Positions 1 through 12,756 of a stretch of 64,000 nt of DNA are shown piece by piece. The stretch's first letter is position 1. Each line of letters opens with the position of its first letter. The position numbers were made by a program, and so were the translations under genes. The notes beneath the pieces were generated by a model that was not told the DNA's origin, searched no databases, and worked only from the letters and a program-made list of their open reading frames with translations. Source of the DNA: Takakia lepidozioides (Eukaryota > Streptophyta > Takakiopsida > Takakiales > Takakiaceae); NCBI GenBank assembly GCA_030704615.1, contig CM060732.1, positions 10,540,001-10,604,000 of the forward strand, read 5' to 3'.

Positions 1-235
1 AAGTATCTGTGAAGGTTCGCCTGATTTAGCTCCTTGCATGGATGTCGCGGGGGTCAAGGTGTTTTTTTGCAGTGAAGTAGCCTGGAAGGTGTGTATAAAC
101 TGTATCGTCGTCATCAACACTTGGACTCATCAACAGCTTCATTGATACATCTGTAATTCTCAAGGATGTAGGATTGAGTGTCCAGATGCTAGAAAATGTC
201 TCAAATTTCGGGAAAATTTTGGTAAATGTCCTGCG

Positions 236-3200
236 ATGGATGCAGCAAACCATGCTACTGTCATTGCAATGGAGGCTAAATCTCAAGTATGAGTTCTGCT
301 GACCTGAAGTGCCATTTGGGCAGGTGAAGTCAGAGGTTTTGGAGGCCTTGGAAATCAGGGAGAAGCAGGTGATTGAGCTTCAGGCTACCATCAAGTCTCT
401 TCAGGTTGGGTGGGCTTCTGCAGGTACAGATATCATTACCATATTGAATCAGGTGAGTACAATATACAATTGTAAGGTTGAGGGCGACTTTTCATCTGAA
501 TGTGACATTTCACAATTATGTGGGCAGGTGGTATATATTACAAGGGAACTGTGAATGGCTGCCCTTTCCCTTGCCCCCTCTCCTGCTGATGTTATCATTG
601 TGGGTGAGCAGAGGCTGAAAAGAAGAGATTAATGCAAGGGAAAGAGTGGTTGGAGCAAGCTGCGGTGGCTGCAAGTGGTCGGGAGGCGTCATTGCACGCA
701 CAGCGGCTGCAGGACAGTGAGAAAGCTGATGAAATGCTCCGGTTGCAGCTAAAACGTTGCAGTGAACTCCAGGTCCTGGATCTGGCTTGGAGACACATGT
801 GTGGTTGTATGTGTATATCACATATATGATATGTCGATTACATTGCTCTCACGCAAACTTTGGTGATATCACAATACAGGCTCGGCTACAAGAAGAGATT
901 CAGCAGAAGACGGAGGCTCGGATTACTGCTAGGGCGGCAGAGGCTAAGGCAGAGGCTGCTGAAGAAGCCAGAGAGAAAAAAGAAAGAGATGCTGCAAGAG
1001 AGATTGAGCAGCTCAAGGTAGAGCTTGCCAGGTCACAAAGAGATAGTGGTTATACTCTTTCAAGAATCAAAGCTGAGGTAGAGCCTCTGCAACCAGAATC
1101 CTACTGTGACAAGTCATACTTCGAACCCAAATATGGCATCTGATATTGTCCTTTTCCAGCATTGGTCCAAGATACTTTTCAGAAGCACATTGAGGTCTAA
1201 TAGCTGCATTTCCGCCTTGCAGAATGCAGCTCTGATGGGACGGGCAAGGACTGCAGCAGAGGAGGTTGAGAGCTTGCAGTTGCAACTAGAAGAAGAACAG
1301 AGGCACTTAGCTAAGGTAGTTCAAATTTTGTGGTAGGACAAAGTAAAATGTCTTCATTGGATTTTTACTTGTTGACTTTCTGTTCCATGAAGTCAAAGCT
1401 GGTATTCTCTAGGTTTTACAAATGGTCATAGACTACAAAGTGTGATATTAACAGCACTAGGACCGTCTGAAAATTTGCGACCAATTTGAACCTTCCTTTT
1501 TTCTCTGTTGCAACATACAGGGGAAAGTTTAGCCTACATTTATTTTGCCTCTGTAATCTTACAAAGTGGAGCTCTGTGCTGGGGGTGTAGAGCTTGGAAG
1601 GAAAACAGGAGTTGGAACACAAGGTTGCTCATGGGATGGCACAGGTTTCCTCACGGGCAACTGGGCTGGTTGAGGCCGACTCCGTCATCAGACATCTCCA
1701 AGAGGAGCTTAGTCACTGCGTAGGAAGTTTTGACCACCTTTTTACATCAGGGATTGATTGTTGTTTTAGCTCTTAACAAGATAGGGAGAGAAGTGCGAGG
1801 GCCTCCGACTCAGTAAGTTCTTATTTGGGCACATAATATGTTCACAGTACTGCACTTGATGTTGTGTGGGGTTTTACTCTTATTAGACAGAAGGATGAAG
1901 GACAGAGAGAGATATAGTGTGTCCATGGGCCAAGGGACATGAGAATAGAAATCCAGAAACCTTTAAGAAAATTCCTAACATCAATCGATGAAAGAGATAA
2001 AGTGAGTTTTTTTTGTAATTTTCCCACAGTTGAATGCCTCAAAGTCCATTAGGCATGGGTCCACCTTGTGCTCTTTTCTTGCCTTGTCAGTCATGGTCTG
2101 TAAAGTGAAGAGGTGGTCTAAGGAAGACCTTTTCTTACTGACAGCAGCTTGACCTTTTTGCCGGATGTGAGCTGATTCTGCGCAAGAACAAGACATGCAC
2201 ACAAAGAAATAATGATATTCACTGGAGACCCAGCGGGTCCATGGTACACAGTAGAACACGTACAGAGAAACTTTTGGAAGAGGGATAGAGAATACCTTGG
2301 TTTGGTCAGTTATTGGCAGCTGGTTTTGAGCTGTGGTAGCAGATTCTCTGCATCATTGGATGAGTTTTGTACCCAATATGGCAATGTGTGCAAGAGAAAG
2401 AAATGTTGGTGTCATCCTGATGGGCCAGCAATTGACCTGTGCAGGCTGCAGATGTGGCAGAAGCTAGGAAGCTGAAGCAAGTGCATGTGAATGCTGCATT
2501 ACTGAATGAACGACTGATTAGTGAGAAAGCACGTGCTGATAGGGCAGAAGCAAGTCTCACTGAGCTCGCAGATTTGCAACTGAAACTCAAACAGTTGGAA
2601 GCGGAGTCGCAAGCGTGGCGTGACATGATTTGTGGACTCCCAGGTGTAGAGACATGCGAGGACCTGCCTTGCAGATTTGTAGAGCTTCAGAGGTGAGGTT
2701 ATGATCAACCTTTAAGTTGGCATAGTTGTGTTTGTCACTCACAGGGAAACTTGTGTTCACTTCACATGACATGTCTTGAAGGTTGGAGGTTCTTTCTTTC
2801 TCTTTCTTTCTTGGTTTTCCTACTTTGGCCATTGCCCATCAGGGGTTCCTTTTTTGTCTCCCTCTTCATGCAAAGCTTGAGCCTATTTCTGTTTCTACTT
2901 GTGTTCCTTGGGCCCTTTGGGGGAAGCCAGCTTTAAGGCCAGGAATTCGTGAGTTCTTTAAAAGTTGCAAATGGAGTACCCCATTTTGCATTTCAGTAGG
3001 TTGCTGTAAGCCATGGACAGAAATTCAGGAGTCTCCACTGATGACCAAGTTCATGAGGTTATTCCATTGCCCTGACAGTGTGGCCTCCCTCAGACATCAT
3101 CTCTTTCTCTCTCTGGTCCCTTTGGTTTCCACTCAAACTGGGTGCGGGGTCAATGGCTACAAGGCTACGGCAAACAACGTCTTATGAGTACATTCTTTCT

Positions 3201-6200
3201 CTCTCTGTTGCCCTCAGCCCCCCCCTGTGGATGTTATGAAGTTTTCTTCTTTCAATACTGCAGTTCTATTGGGAGACATTCTTGGTCCTCCATGAAAATG
3301 GAATCTTGCGACCCAATTACCTGTCTGCTCCCTCTCTTCTGAGGGCATTGGGGAGGTTCAGGGTGGCTCCCACAGTCTGCAGATAGAATGTACTCATAAG
3401 ACGTTGTTTGCCGTAGCCTTGTGGCCGTAGACCCTGCGCCCAGTTTGGGCAGAACAAAAGGGAGAAGAAACTACATTTGTGAGGGGCTCACTCCGGTAGT
3501 GTGACTTACCTGCAGATAGAGACTGGTAGGTGGGAAAACCTGCAATGTGAGAACAGCCTATGCCCCGCTTGGGCTGGGAACAACAGGGAAATCGAAAGTG
3601 AAGAACATTTCTTCTTTCACTGCCCTTTCTACTATGAGATCTGTGGGAGATTCAATTGTCTATTCTGGGATACCCAATCTCTCACAGGGTCTTCCACTAT
3701 GAGGATCAGAAATGCTTGGCCGCTTGCCTGCATGAGGTGTTGACTCTTCAACAAACCCTTGAGAGAGAGTTGCTTTTGGGCTGCGTGTGGATCCTCTCTC
3801 TTGTTTCTTGCTTCATGTTGTCGTATAAGCTCTTTGGGCTTTCCGCAGACGGTATAAAGTACGATTTCATTTCATTTCATTTCTTATGTGTTCTTGTTTG
3901 ATAAGCACTTTGGGCTCTCTGTCTGCATTTAAAAGCTCCTGTCTTCCTTTCTTTCCATGGGAATGTTGTAGGGTGTGGGCAAGCACCACGGCAATTTCGG
4001 GCTGTCTCTCTCATAAACCCTGGTGGGCTAATCAGGACTGGCTCTTGGTGGGTTAATATCCTTCAGGGACAAAACCCTTAGGTTTTTTTTAAAAATGTGG
4101 AAGGATACTATCAATGATACAATCCCTATGGGCCTTTCCTTTCTGTCTATTTGTTCAAGGCCAAACCTAGTGATGCTTTGGTGGTCAGGGAATCCATGGC
4201 AGCCATGGCGAAGATGGGGGAGGTGAATGCTCAAGTTGCAGAGCTGCAGACAGCTCTTGAGAGAGCTGAAAGTGTGAGAGAGCAGGCAGAGGCCCATGCA
4301 GTTGCAGTGCAGGCAGAGGCCGCTGATATCATTCTCAATCTGAAGAGGATAGAGCGCAAGGTATTTTCTTCCCAATTCCTAGGCATACATATGATGGGAT
4401 GTCATATCAATCAGTAAGTTCGTACTAGTCTAAATTGACATTTTTTTGAAGAAACTTCATATTTTGTTAACCGTCGTAACTGACAAAAGCTTCTGTTTTT
4501 GTTGGTGGGACTCAATGCATGTATAGGTAGCACTGATCAGCAAGGAACGGGATGGACTGAAGGCGACTTTGGCATCTTATGACGAGGAGGAGGCAGTAAT
4601 AGCCAGTCATCGTAAACCTGGAGACACAGTGGTGTCACTGGCTATGCCGGAGAAGGCCAAGGATAAGCGCATCAAGGTAACCCCTGATTCTCTTCATTGA
4701 AGAAATCTCCCCATCTGTCTGTAAAGGTGGGAAGGAGAGTATTTGGAGACATACTACGGACTTTTGCTCGTGTAAAGCTGAGCCCTGTCTTCGCCTCATG
4801 ACATTTAACAGTGTCTCTGGTTGGACAGAGCAAGAGAATTGGGACAAGGTGTCTGTGTCCACATGTTTGGGTGTGTATGTGAGAAAGAGAGCAAGAGAGT
4901 CCTCACAATGAAGAGAGCAATTTACACTCATGCATCTTTGGGAGTTCACTGCATTCTGTGGAGAGTTATGCAGATGAGCCCCATTCTGCGTTTATAGCCA
5001 TAAAGCTGCTTCAAGTAAGCCTAATGAGTACACGTCTTCTTTCCTTTGCCATCTCCCATTCCCCTGGGGAGAATGCACTAATAACCTTCAGATTCTTACT
5101 CCCAGGAATTGCAAGTGGCTCTCACAGAGGCTCAATATAATGCAATTCATTTGGAAGAGGCCATTGCAAGAAGCAGCAATGCGTCAACTGAACAACGGCG
5201 GGAGGCTGAGAATCTGTCCGAAGAGCTCAACCAAGCCCATGAGAGTGTCAAGTCCTTGCAGCGGGAGAGTGAGAGACTTCGGCAGGAGGTTGCAGTCTTG
5301 GAGTCCAAGGTTTGCATAAAACAATGAGTAGAGCTTTTGGGATTGATACAAAACTTGTCATTCACTTTGACTCCTGGAAATGAAGAAAATCAAAGTACTT
5401 GAGGTACTCTGTAGAAAAGCTAATCTTCGGGGTTTTCCAGTGACATGGTATGTAATGCCGCAATCAACCTTGTTTGTCGGAGTGGAATAGAAAGACTTTG
5501 AGCCTACTACTTTTGGTGTCTTCTGGATTTTCCTGTTTCTTTTGGTTCTCATTTCATGATGGAGCTAAGAGTCTTGTGTAAGATATGCTGCTTTCTGGTC
5601 TTCATGGGTGATATGAACAAGCAGTTCCTGAAAAGACATTGGCATCTTCCCCTTATCCTACTGTTGGTTTCTGTGGGTCTGTTTTTCTACTGTCTCCCTC
5701 AAGCCTTGTGGGCATCCCAGAATGGAGCATACTAACCCTTCCACCTCCGTCTCGTACAGGTTACATACCCCCATCAGGCTGTCTAATCTGAGAAATAAAT
5801 AGATTTATCGCATCCGCAGGGGCCCAAGCCCATGGGACAACACAGTAGAGAATCCATGGGAGTCTCATGGCAGAATAAGAACAAGAAGTCTATACAACGT
5901 ACACGGAAGAGAGATGGTTGTTCATCTTAATATCACTGTTTGCTGGTCCTTGTGGCAGCTAGGACACGGTGAATATGACCGGTCAACAACCAAGGTGCTG
6001 CATTTGATCAACAATCCTGAAGCAGAGGCCCACAGAGAAGACCGACAGGAAGCATTGCAAGCTGAAGTGGAAGCACTGCGTGAGAAGCTCGATACACTGG
6101 AGCGAGGCCGCAATAGCCTGGGTAGGTATAACTAGTTTTCTTAAAAAGGGTCATTTTGCTCAGCACTCATTCAGTATGTGTTGTAGGAATCCACAGCTTT

Positions 6201-8838
6201 CTTCTGGTTCATGGGTGCTGAGCTCTCTCATTGGTTCTCAACATTATGGACCAAGTGCATCTCAACTTGTGGTGAGGTACCATGATGCAGGCGATGGGAG
6301 TGCAAGAGACTTGGGGTCTGCCAAGGGGAGTGGCAACATCCAGGCCATGGAAGTTACCGAGCTCACTCAGCGGGTGACATCACTTGAGAAGCGTGAAGCT
6401 CGGTGTGTTCTGTAGCACAAGTTTAAGCACAGGCTTGCTTCCATGATCTGCCTCCATTCTGCTTTACCTCCCTTCCCTGCTGTGGGCTAGCTACCATAGA
6501 TTTGTGACATTCGATCAATAACCAAAATTGTCTCTCAGGCAGTAAATGTTTCAGTCTTTTGTTTGGGCACAGGTACCGGCAAGTCTTTGCAGACAAGATC
6601 TCAATTTTCAGGGAGGCCTGCTATCTTTTATTTGGTTATAAGGTAGGCTTCTGAGTTCAAATCCAGGCAGGTCTATGTTGGAATGTACACTGCATAGTCG
6701 CACCATGCTGTTGACTGGACCATTGGCACGTCAAACTAGTTTGAGGAATTAAGCTGGCAAAGTGACCAGGTTGCAAGTTAACTCAGAACTCTAAGCTGTT
6801 TGGGATTCGATATAGGTCACAATAGGTGCTGCATGTCTGTATACCCTCCAGGTAATTACTCCTGACAGTGAAAGAGTGAGTCTGAATCTGTGCTGGCATT
6901 CCTATTGCCAAGTATGTCATGGTAAATTCCTCTAAATTCCTCCCCCAGACTAGGTTTTGATCATTAGAAGCTGGAATGTGTTTGATTAGAATGTGCTGGT
7001 CTGATACTCAACAGTGCATCTATAGAGCCTTTGGGAATGCACAAAGTCCTTCAAAGCTCCTTCAAGATTAGGGATTGGATATGGTCAATGCCCCTGTTTT
7101 TTATTATGCATACTGGAATGATGGTGGATGGCCCATGGGATTAAAAACAGACCTGCTGTAAGCTGTTTTAACACACAATTTAGCAAACCAGGGTTGTTGA
7201 AGAACTTTCCAGATTACACACTGTTCTCTAAAGTTCTCCCAAGTGATTGGGTTTGACCTGCTCTGAAACATGATGTATCTTTGCAGAAGTAACACCCAAG
7301 CCCATGCCTACAACACAGCATGAACTTTGCAGTTCTTTACCAGATTTCTGATGCTAACATTACCTTGATTGTCACCTTCCATCATCACTTAGGTACACAT
7401 GAACGAGGAAAGGGATTCATCGACTGGAATTCCTGTTACTGTGCTCACCCTGCAGTCTATCTTTGCACAAACTGATGATGAAAAGCTTCTTTTTCAGCTT
7501 AACTCAGGCCATATGGATATGCTGGTATGCTTGTTACACCTTACCCTGTATCATTTTGTGACTTTAAAGACTCACATTATGTCTGTGGAAATGGAAATGG
7601 TAGTGGTTGATAGGATTCTGTATCGACTGTGTTGTTACGCAAGAAGACGGGTTCTTGGACCTGCAAAATAACTTGGAGGAAAATGCACTTTGTGCACTGG
7701 CTAGTACAGTCTGATTCCATGAAGCATAACCTTCACCATATGCTTTTGAAGATTTGCAGGACCATATAGAGTATGGCCAGAGTGCCCTAAGTAGCTTCTT
7801 TTTGCCACTAGCTCAGCTACTCTGATGACTGTCAGATTTGTCTGACCTTGAAAATTTGTGGCCTGTCTGGTTTGTGCAACATCATCGCTACAGGCAAATG
7901 AGTACACCACATCACCAGAGATTGAACGACAGGTGCTCAACTGCCCAATCCTTATCTTGTAGAACCTTAGGAACAGTACAGGGTTGATGATCACAATGTT
8001 CACAGTCCTTTGTACCTAGGTAGTGCACATAGGGACGCAAGGTGAAGCATGGAATTATCTGCTGGCTTCACTGGCTCACCATACAATGTCCTAAAAACCA
8101 ATGGAGGGGGAAGAATCTGTTACACTGCAGATTCTTGAGAATAGGAGCAGAAAAACTGAATCGAGTAAATCACATATCGACATAGAACATACACCAGAAC
8201 CACAGAAAGAGACATACTCATTTCTGTATACATGTTGGCTGTGAACCTGTGGTCTGGTAAAATTTATCGAGTGGTGCACAGCTGACAATGACCTGGTTAC
8301 AGTTGATTGGATGTTCCTGCAAGGGGTGGCAGGGTGGGACATAAAGTGGAGTTTTGAATTCAGGACTGCTACTGTAGGCCTCTCCCTAAACAGAATATGG
8401 CACTGGTTGCTGCGTTTGTACTCTGTCCCACTGGAGTGATAAAAGGTCAGAAGTAAAGGAACAGCAGTGAATTTGTGGGGCAGATGGGGGAAAAAAATGT
8501 TACATCCACAGGAGGCTCAGAGAGAAAGAACGAAAGTTTACAGTGAAGGACTGAAAGAAAGGAAACGTTGACAGAGGCCCCACTGATGGCCATACTTTGC
8601 TAAATAGCAGCCGAGCAACCATTTCAGTCAAACAGATAGCTGCAAACCTTAACTTTTGGGAAAACACAGCCTGTGATCTTGACGTATGAAAGTCATCACT
8701 GGCTACTTGATAAGGAGAGTATTTACTACTGGTGTTGACTATGAACAGGTGACCACATTTTTGAAAAACTTCAAGTCCATTCCTGCATTCATCGCAAACC
8801 TGACAATGGAGCTCTTCAACAAGGCCACAATGGGTTGA
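236..8838 (+). CDS. MAD1: MAD1 spindle assembly checkpoint protein, spliced, 5' end probably incomplete
   Basis: MAD1 is a coiled-coil protein that recruits MAD2 to unattached kinetochores. Exons I can chain with GT-AG sites and matching phase: ..-286, 324-423, 612-772, 880-1077, 1223-1315, 1591-1719, 1781-1812 and 1968-2001 (both tentative), 2445-2692, 4171-4360, 4527-4676, 5106-5309, 5959-6121, 6291-6402, 6573-6642, 7393-7524, 7894-7932, 8749-8838 (TGA). They give about 730 residues, close to the usual plant MAD1 size. Family marks: a long Ala/Glu/Arg coiled coil; KERDGLKATLASYDEEEA (exon 4527-4676); the MAD2-binding motif TKVLHLINNP (5989-6018); and a C-terminal domain beginning YRQVFADKISIFREACYLLF (from 6574) and ending with IPAFIANLTMELFN. 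The phase-consistent chain downstream of 2445 has no stop or frameshift. The start is unsure: exon ..-286 contains an ATG at 236 but may begin further upstream or outside the window. Confidence 0.93.
3133..3447. repeat. Foldback (inverted-repeat) element in MAD1 intron
   Basis: A nearly perfect inverted repeat of about 42 bp (3155-3196 against 3385-3426) extends with lower identity to about 63 bp per arm and is separated by about 190 bp. It lies inside the 1.5-kb intron between MAD1 exons 2445-2692 and 4171-4360. Size and form suit a MITE or foldback transposon, but no target duplication was established. Confidence 0.7.
3495..3890 (+). mobile_element. 3' fragment of a non-LTR (LINE) retrotransposon
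   Basis: The frame starting about 3501 reads YLQIETGRWENLQCENSLCP, then EEHFFFHCPFYYEIC, matching the Cys/His segment (zf-RVT-like) that follows the reverse transcriptase in many LINEs. It ends with the pentamer repeat ATTTC, about four copies at 3867-3887, like the short microsatellite tail of some non-LTR elements. No reverse transcriptase core remains, so this is a 5'-truncated insertion in an intron of MAD1, in the sense direction. Confidence 0.55.
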
Positions 8839-9856
8839 CTGTGGGTTGATCTTCTGTCACCCTTTAATCCATACCTGACTCCATTAGTTATGGCTAACCA
8901 GGGAGTTTTCCGCCCATGTATATATTTTAGGTAGTTATGTCCCTTCTCTCTCTTTGTGGTTCATGTCTCATCTTTCTTTGATTTGAATGCTAAAACTGCA
9001 TTGGCTGAGTCTTCCCATGTTGACAGAAACTCAGTAGGTCTGCTCCCTCTGTCGGAAACTGATAAAGTCAGTGGGCAGTTATAACAACTGGTCACTGTTA
9101 TACAGGATGTAGTTGCTTGTCACATTCTTGAGTTGACTCTCTATGCAGCATCCCCTGGTTTCCTTCTTTTAGTCTCTCAAATGTGAGTTCAGAGTTTACT
9201 ATGCCCTCTCACATTATCTTTATCAAAATCCAGTAGTCTTTCTGTTTCTTCCAGACTGAATTTTAGTCACCAAAAGGGTTAGTACTTGGAGTTCACAGCT
9301 CCGGCGTTGAGTTTTTGTCTTTCCAGCTGGCAAACCACCCCTCCTAGCTCATTGTAAGTTGTTGCTTGCGTTCCGGAATGTGAGTTTGCCATGTCATCTG
9401 AATAAAGATGATGTCTTGTACCATCTTAATGAATTAGTTGATTCACAACTGTCCAAGTTGGATAAGTTTGAGTCCCTCCGGATTTCACTCCATGTGAGTT
9501 CATTTAGCTTGCAGTAATGCCAGAAAGCTGATTGCTGATGTTGCTGTAAAGATTGTAGAAAATACGAGTGTTGTGCCTCTGATTTGGCCTCAGACCCTGG
9601 CGGGTCCCAAGTCCCAACCTCTCTATATATATATATGGATCTGCCTGAGGTCAAAAAATTAAATATCTGCCTCCGTCAGGAACCGGATATGAAGAGATGG
9701 GATAATCGGATCTGGTTGAGAACCGATATTTTTGCTCTTTTTGTGTTTGTTTTGATCTGGAACAAGTGGTCCAAAACCTTTCTACCCGACATTTAGAACT
9801 GGAGGTTATAATCTGGATAATAACCTGACTTATAATATCCTAATCCAGATAATAAC
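8839..9856. other. Intergenic, MAD1 3' flank
   Basis: After the MAD1 stop I see no credible ORF, RNA gene or repeat family. A short TA repeat lies near 9622-9636. The stretch presumably holds the MAD1 3' untranslated region and the flank of the hAT element. Confidence 0.5.
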
Positions 9857-10597
9857 CAGTGTTGGGCGGTTCTTGCCTTTGTGAAGGAACCTTCGGTTCC
9901 GGTTCCACAAATTTTTGAAGAGACGGCTCCGGATCCGGATCCGGTTATTTTTTATTAAGGCGGTTCCGGTCCGGTTCAGGTTCTGACTTTTTAACATGGG
10001 GGCGGTTCCGGTTACCGGTTAGTTGCTGGAAAAAAAACGCCGGTTCTGGTTAGGTTCCGGTTCTTTTTTAAAAATATATTAAATTATTTTAATTTTTTAT
10101 TCTTCTGGAAAATTAGATGAACTGATCTGATTGGTCATACTGAGAATTTTCAACTAAAACCAGGGAATTTATTAGTAAAACAGAAGTAAATAAACTTATA
10201 TGTTTTTTGTGATTGTCTTTTATGGTATATATAACTAGTTATATACGCATGGTCTCCATTAAAAACGGAAAACCAGAGATTTTATAAGTTGTCGTACGGT
10301 GTAGCAAAGAACAACTAAAACAAACTAACTACATAAGGATCTTAATTCAAAATACAAAACAAATTAAACATGTGTAATTCTATGGTTACCTTTTATGGTG
10401 CAGCAAAAGCACAACTAAAAAAAATTACATAAATTTGTGTTTTTTGGATGATGCTTTGTCAATATAGCATACAACAAACTAAGTACACGGGATATCACTG
10501 AAATTTTCAATAAAAATGACAAATAAACAAACTCCAATCAAAGGAATATAGTGTAATATGTTGAACAATAATTTGTCTCTAAGACAAATCAGTCTAC

Positions 10598-12754
10598 CTA
10601 AAACAGGTTTGCCTCTGCAATCAAGTCCTCATTCTCATCTAAGAGAACTTCTTCCCTCTCCAAAAACTCTTTCATGGAAGTACTAAAGCAACCAACTCTA
10701 GTATCATTTGGCCAATTTTTGATTACACTCACAAGCATATCAAGGTTTTCAATATTTAACCTGCACCGTCTCAAGTTTGTTATGACACCTGCAATACTAA
10801 AAACCCTCTCAGCTTCAATCTGAGATCCAACTATGCCCAAAATTAGCCGTGCCAAAAATCCCACATACGGAAAGAGAGACTCGTGTTCTTTCCACCATTT
10901 CAAAGGAGCCACGCACTCACCCTCATTTATCTTCGTCCTTCTGAAATATGAAAGTTGTTCTCTCACCACTGTCAATGTCATGTCTTCATTGTGGTCATGC
11001 ACACCAAATAAGGACATCTCGTCCATTGTGGAAGTGGGCTGTGATTGGGCCGGAGTATCCGGATGTAAGACCTTGAAACACTTTACCAAAAGAGGCTCTA
11101 ACACCATACTATCATATTGGGACACAATATGCAAAACACGCTCTTTGCCCACATATTGTGATACCAATGACAACCCCTTGTAACGTGGGTCAAGCATAAG
11201 CGCGAGCATATTGTGAGCTTTGCGCGATTGAAACCCTTCCAAAAAAGAAAGAAATGGTTCCAAGACATATACCACCTTTCGAGCCATCCGCCATTCCAAC
11301 AATGTCAACTCTGTTGATAAATCCCCCATGCAATGATCCACAGTTGCAGCCCCCCCAGCACTACTTCCTCGCATGCGAATTGTTGTGGCAATGGCTGCAT
11401 TAAGAGCATCGGACAACAACCAAAATCCCCCAGATTGATTCATAATGCACTCATGAACCACAGGCCCTAGAACTGTAGAAATTGATTGGGCAATTGCCCA
11501 CACTTGTGGACTTGGTATGCGAGACTGCAGTGCCAATGAGGTTTGCCTAGAGTAACAAGTGATTATGGCTTGCCTAAACTCCAAAGTCTCTTGGAAGAGG
11601 ATCACCTTGGAAGCAAACCGTGTCTTCACCGGAGTCTTCAGTTTGTGGGGATGAATGCCGCTGTCCACACATGCCTTTGCCCATTCTTGTCTCCCTTTGC
11701 CATTTTTTTTTGTCCAAGTAATGGTTTTTTGCAACTCTGATTGGGCATTTTTTATAGAAACCGATATCATATCTGCGCATACTTTTGCATCATTTGTTGC
11801 ATACTGGCAACACTTGGACATTGCATGCCCAAAACAGCTACCCACAAATGGAGAATCCAACCCCAAACACGCACATGAGACCACCGAATTCAAAGCATTG
11901 GTCAAAGTGGCCAAATTACCTCCCTCATTTTTGACGTAAGCAATAATGCGAGTATTGAGGCCATACTTCACAAGAAGATTGTTGACTTGATGTGCCATGG
12001 CAGCCCCAGATGTGTTAGGTGTCTCAAACATGCCAAGAGTCACATGACATTGCTCCCACTGTTCATTAATAAAGTGCGCTATGATGACAAAAGTGTCAGT
12101 TCCCCCTCTTGACATCCACAAATCAAAACTCACGGAGCAAGTAGCACAACTTTGAAGAGATGGGGACATGTAGCGCTCTTTCGTCTTCTCTGCCAAGATT
12201 GGAATGGCCTCATTCACAAATGTCCGTCGAGAAGGGAAAACAATCCGAGGATTTTGCCTCAACACCATCCTTCTTAGCCAAGGGGATTCTACCAAAGACA
12301 GTGGAACCAACTCCTTTGCAATGAATAAGACTAAATCCTCATTGAACTGCTTCTGTTGATCATCATTTTGGTTGTATGGAGTGGAGCTCCTAAAAAAAAA
12401 AACTATGTTTCCAGGAGTGGGGCCGGGCCTCTTTTTGGCTGGCCTACGGGCCTTCTCAGGTCCTTCATTTTCCCTCTCAATCCACCTACGCAAAACAATG
12501 TCATGTTCTTGATCCACATGCTTTCGAAGGGCAGAGATACCATTGGTTTTATTATAGGTCACAATGCCCTTCTTGCTTGCAGGAGTGACACCAACAGGAT
12601 GACATAGAACACACCTCATTTGTTGTGGATTTGTTATGTCCACTGGAGCAGAGTTTTTTGTTGCATAGAATGCCCATGTCGAAGCAGTGCGATTGTGGGG
12701 CTTCCAAAAATCCCGTTGTTTGTCAAGTACTGGGAGCTGCGCCTCCACATCCAA
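10598..12754 (-). CDS. hAT transposase, BED zinc finger
   Basis: An uninterrupted 718-residue ORF without introns. Residues about 25-90 form a BED-type zinc finger (C48, C51, H79, H84). The RNase-H-like core has its first acidic position in SFDLWMS (D211). The C-terminal hAT dimerisation region spans about 612-690 (IVGSQIEAERVFSIAG, then NLRRCRLNIENL). hAT transposases cut and paste their DNA with a DDE-type active site. In the second catalytic block the sequence is YVKNEGGNL (N276), where related proteins, as I recall them, have an acidic residue after the lysine; if so this copy may be inactive. The full open frame suggests recent mobility or selection. The start ATG at 12754 is followed almost at once by the BED domain. 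Confidence 0.9.
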   Translation of the reverse strand: MDVEAQLPVLDKQRDFWKPHNRTASTWAFYATKNSAPVDITNPQQMRCVLCHPVGVTPASKKGIVTYNKTNGISALRKHVDQEHDIVLRRWIERENEGPEKARRPAKKRPGPTPGNIVFFFRSSTPYNQNDDQQKQFNEDLVLFIAKELVPLSLVESPWLRRMVLRQNPRIVFPSRRTFVNEAIPILAEKTKERYMSPSLQSCATCSVSFDLWMSRGGTDTFVIIAHFINEQWEQCHVTLGMFETPNTSGAAMAHQVNNLLVKYGLNTRIIAYVKNEGGNLATLTNALNSVVSCACLGLDSPFVGSCFGHAMSKCCQYATNDAKVCADMISVSIKNAQSELQKTITWTKKNGKGRQEWAKACVDSGIHPHKLKTPVKTRFASKVILFQETLEFRQAIITCYSRQTSLALQSRIPSPQVWAIAQSISTVLGPVVHECIMNQSGGFWLLSDALNAAIATTIRMRGSSAGGAATVDHCMGDLSTELTLLEWRMARKVVYVLEPFLSFLEGFQSRKAHNMLALMLDPRYKGLSLVSQYVGKERVLHIVSQYDSMVLEPLLVKCFKVLHPDTPAQSQPTSTMDEMSLFGVHDHNEDMTLTVVREQLSYFRRTKINEGECVAPLKWWKEHESLFPYVGFLARLILGIVGSQIEAERVFSIAGVITNLRRCRLNIENLDMLVSVIKNWPNDTRVGCFSTSMKEFLEREEVLLDENEDLIAEANLF

Positions 12755-12756
12755 AT

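Noticed and set aside
26-286. Minus-strand ORF of 86 codons at the left edge
   Set aside because: It lies opposite the MAD1 exon ending at 286 and has no recognisable domain.
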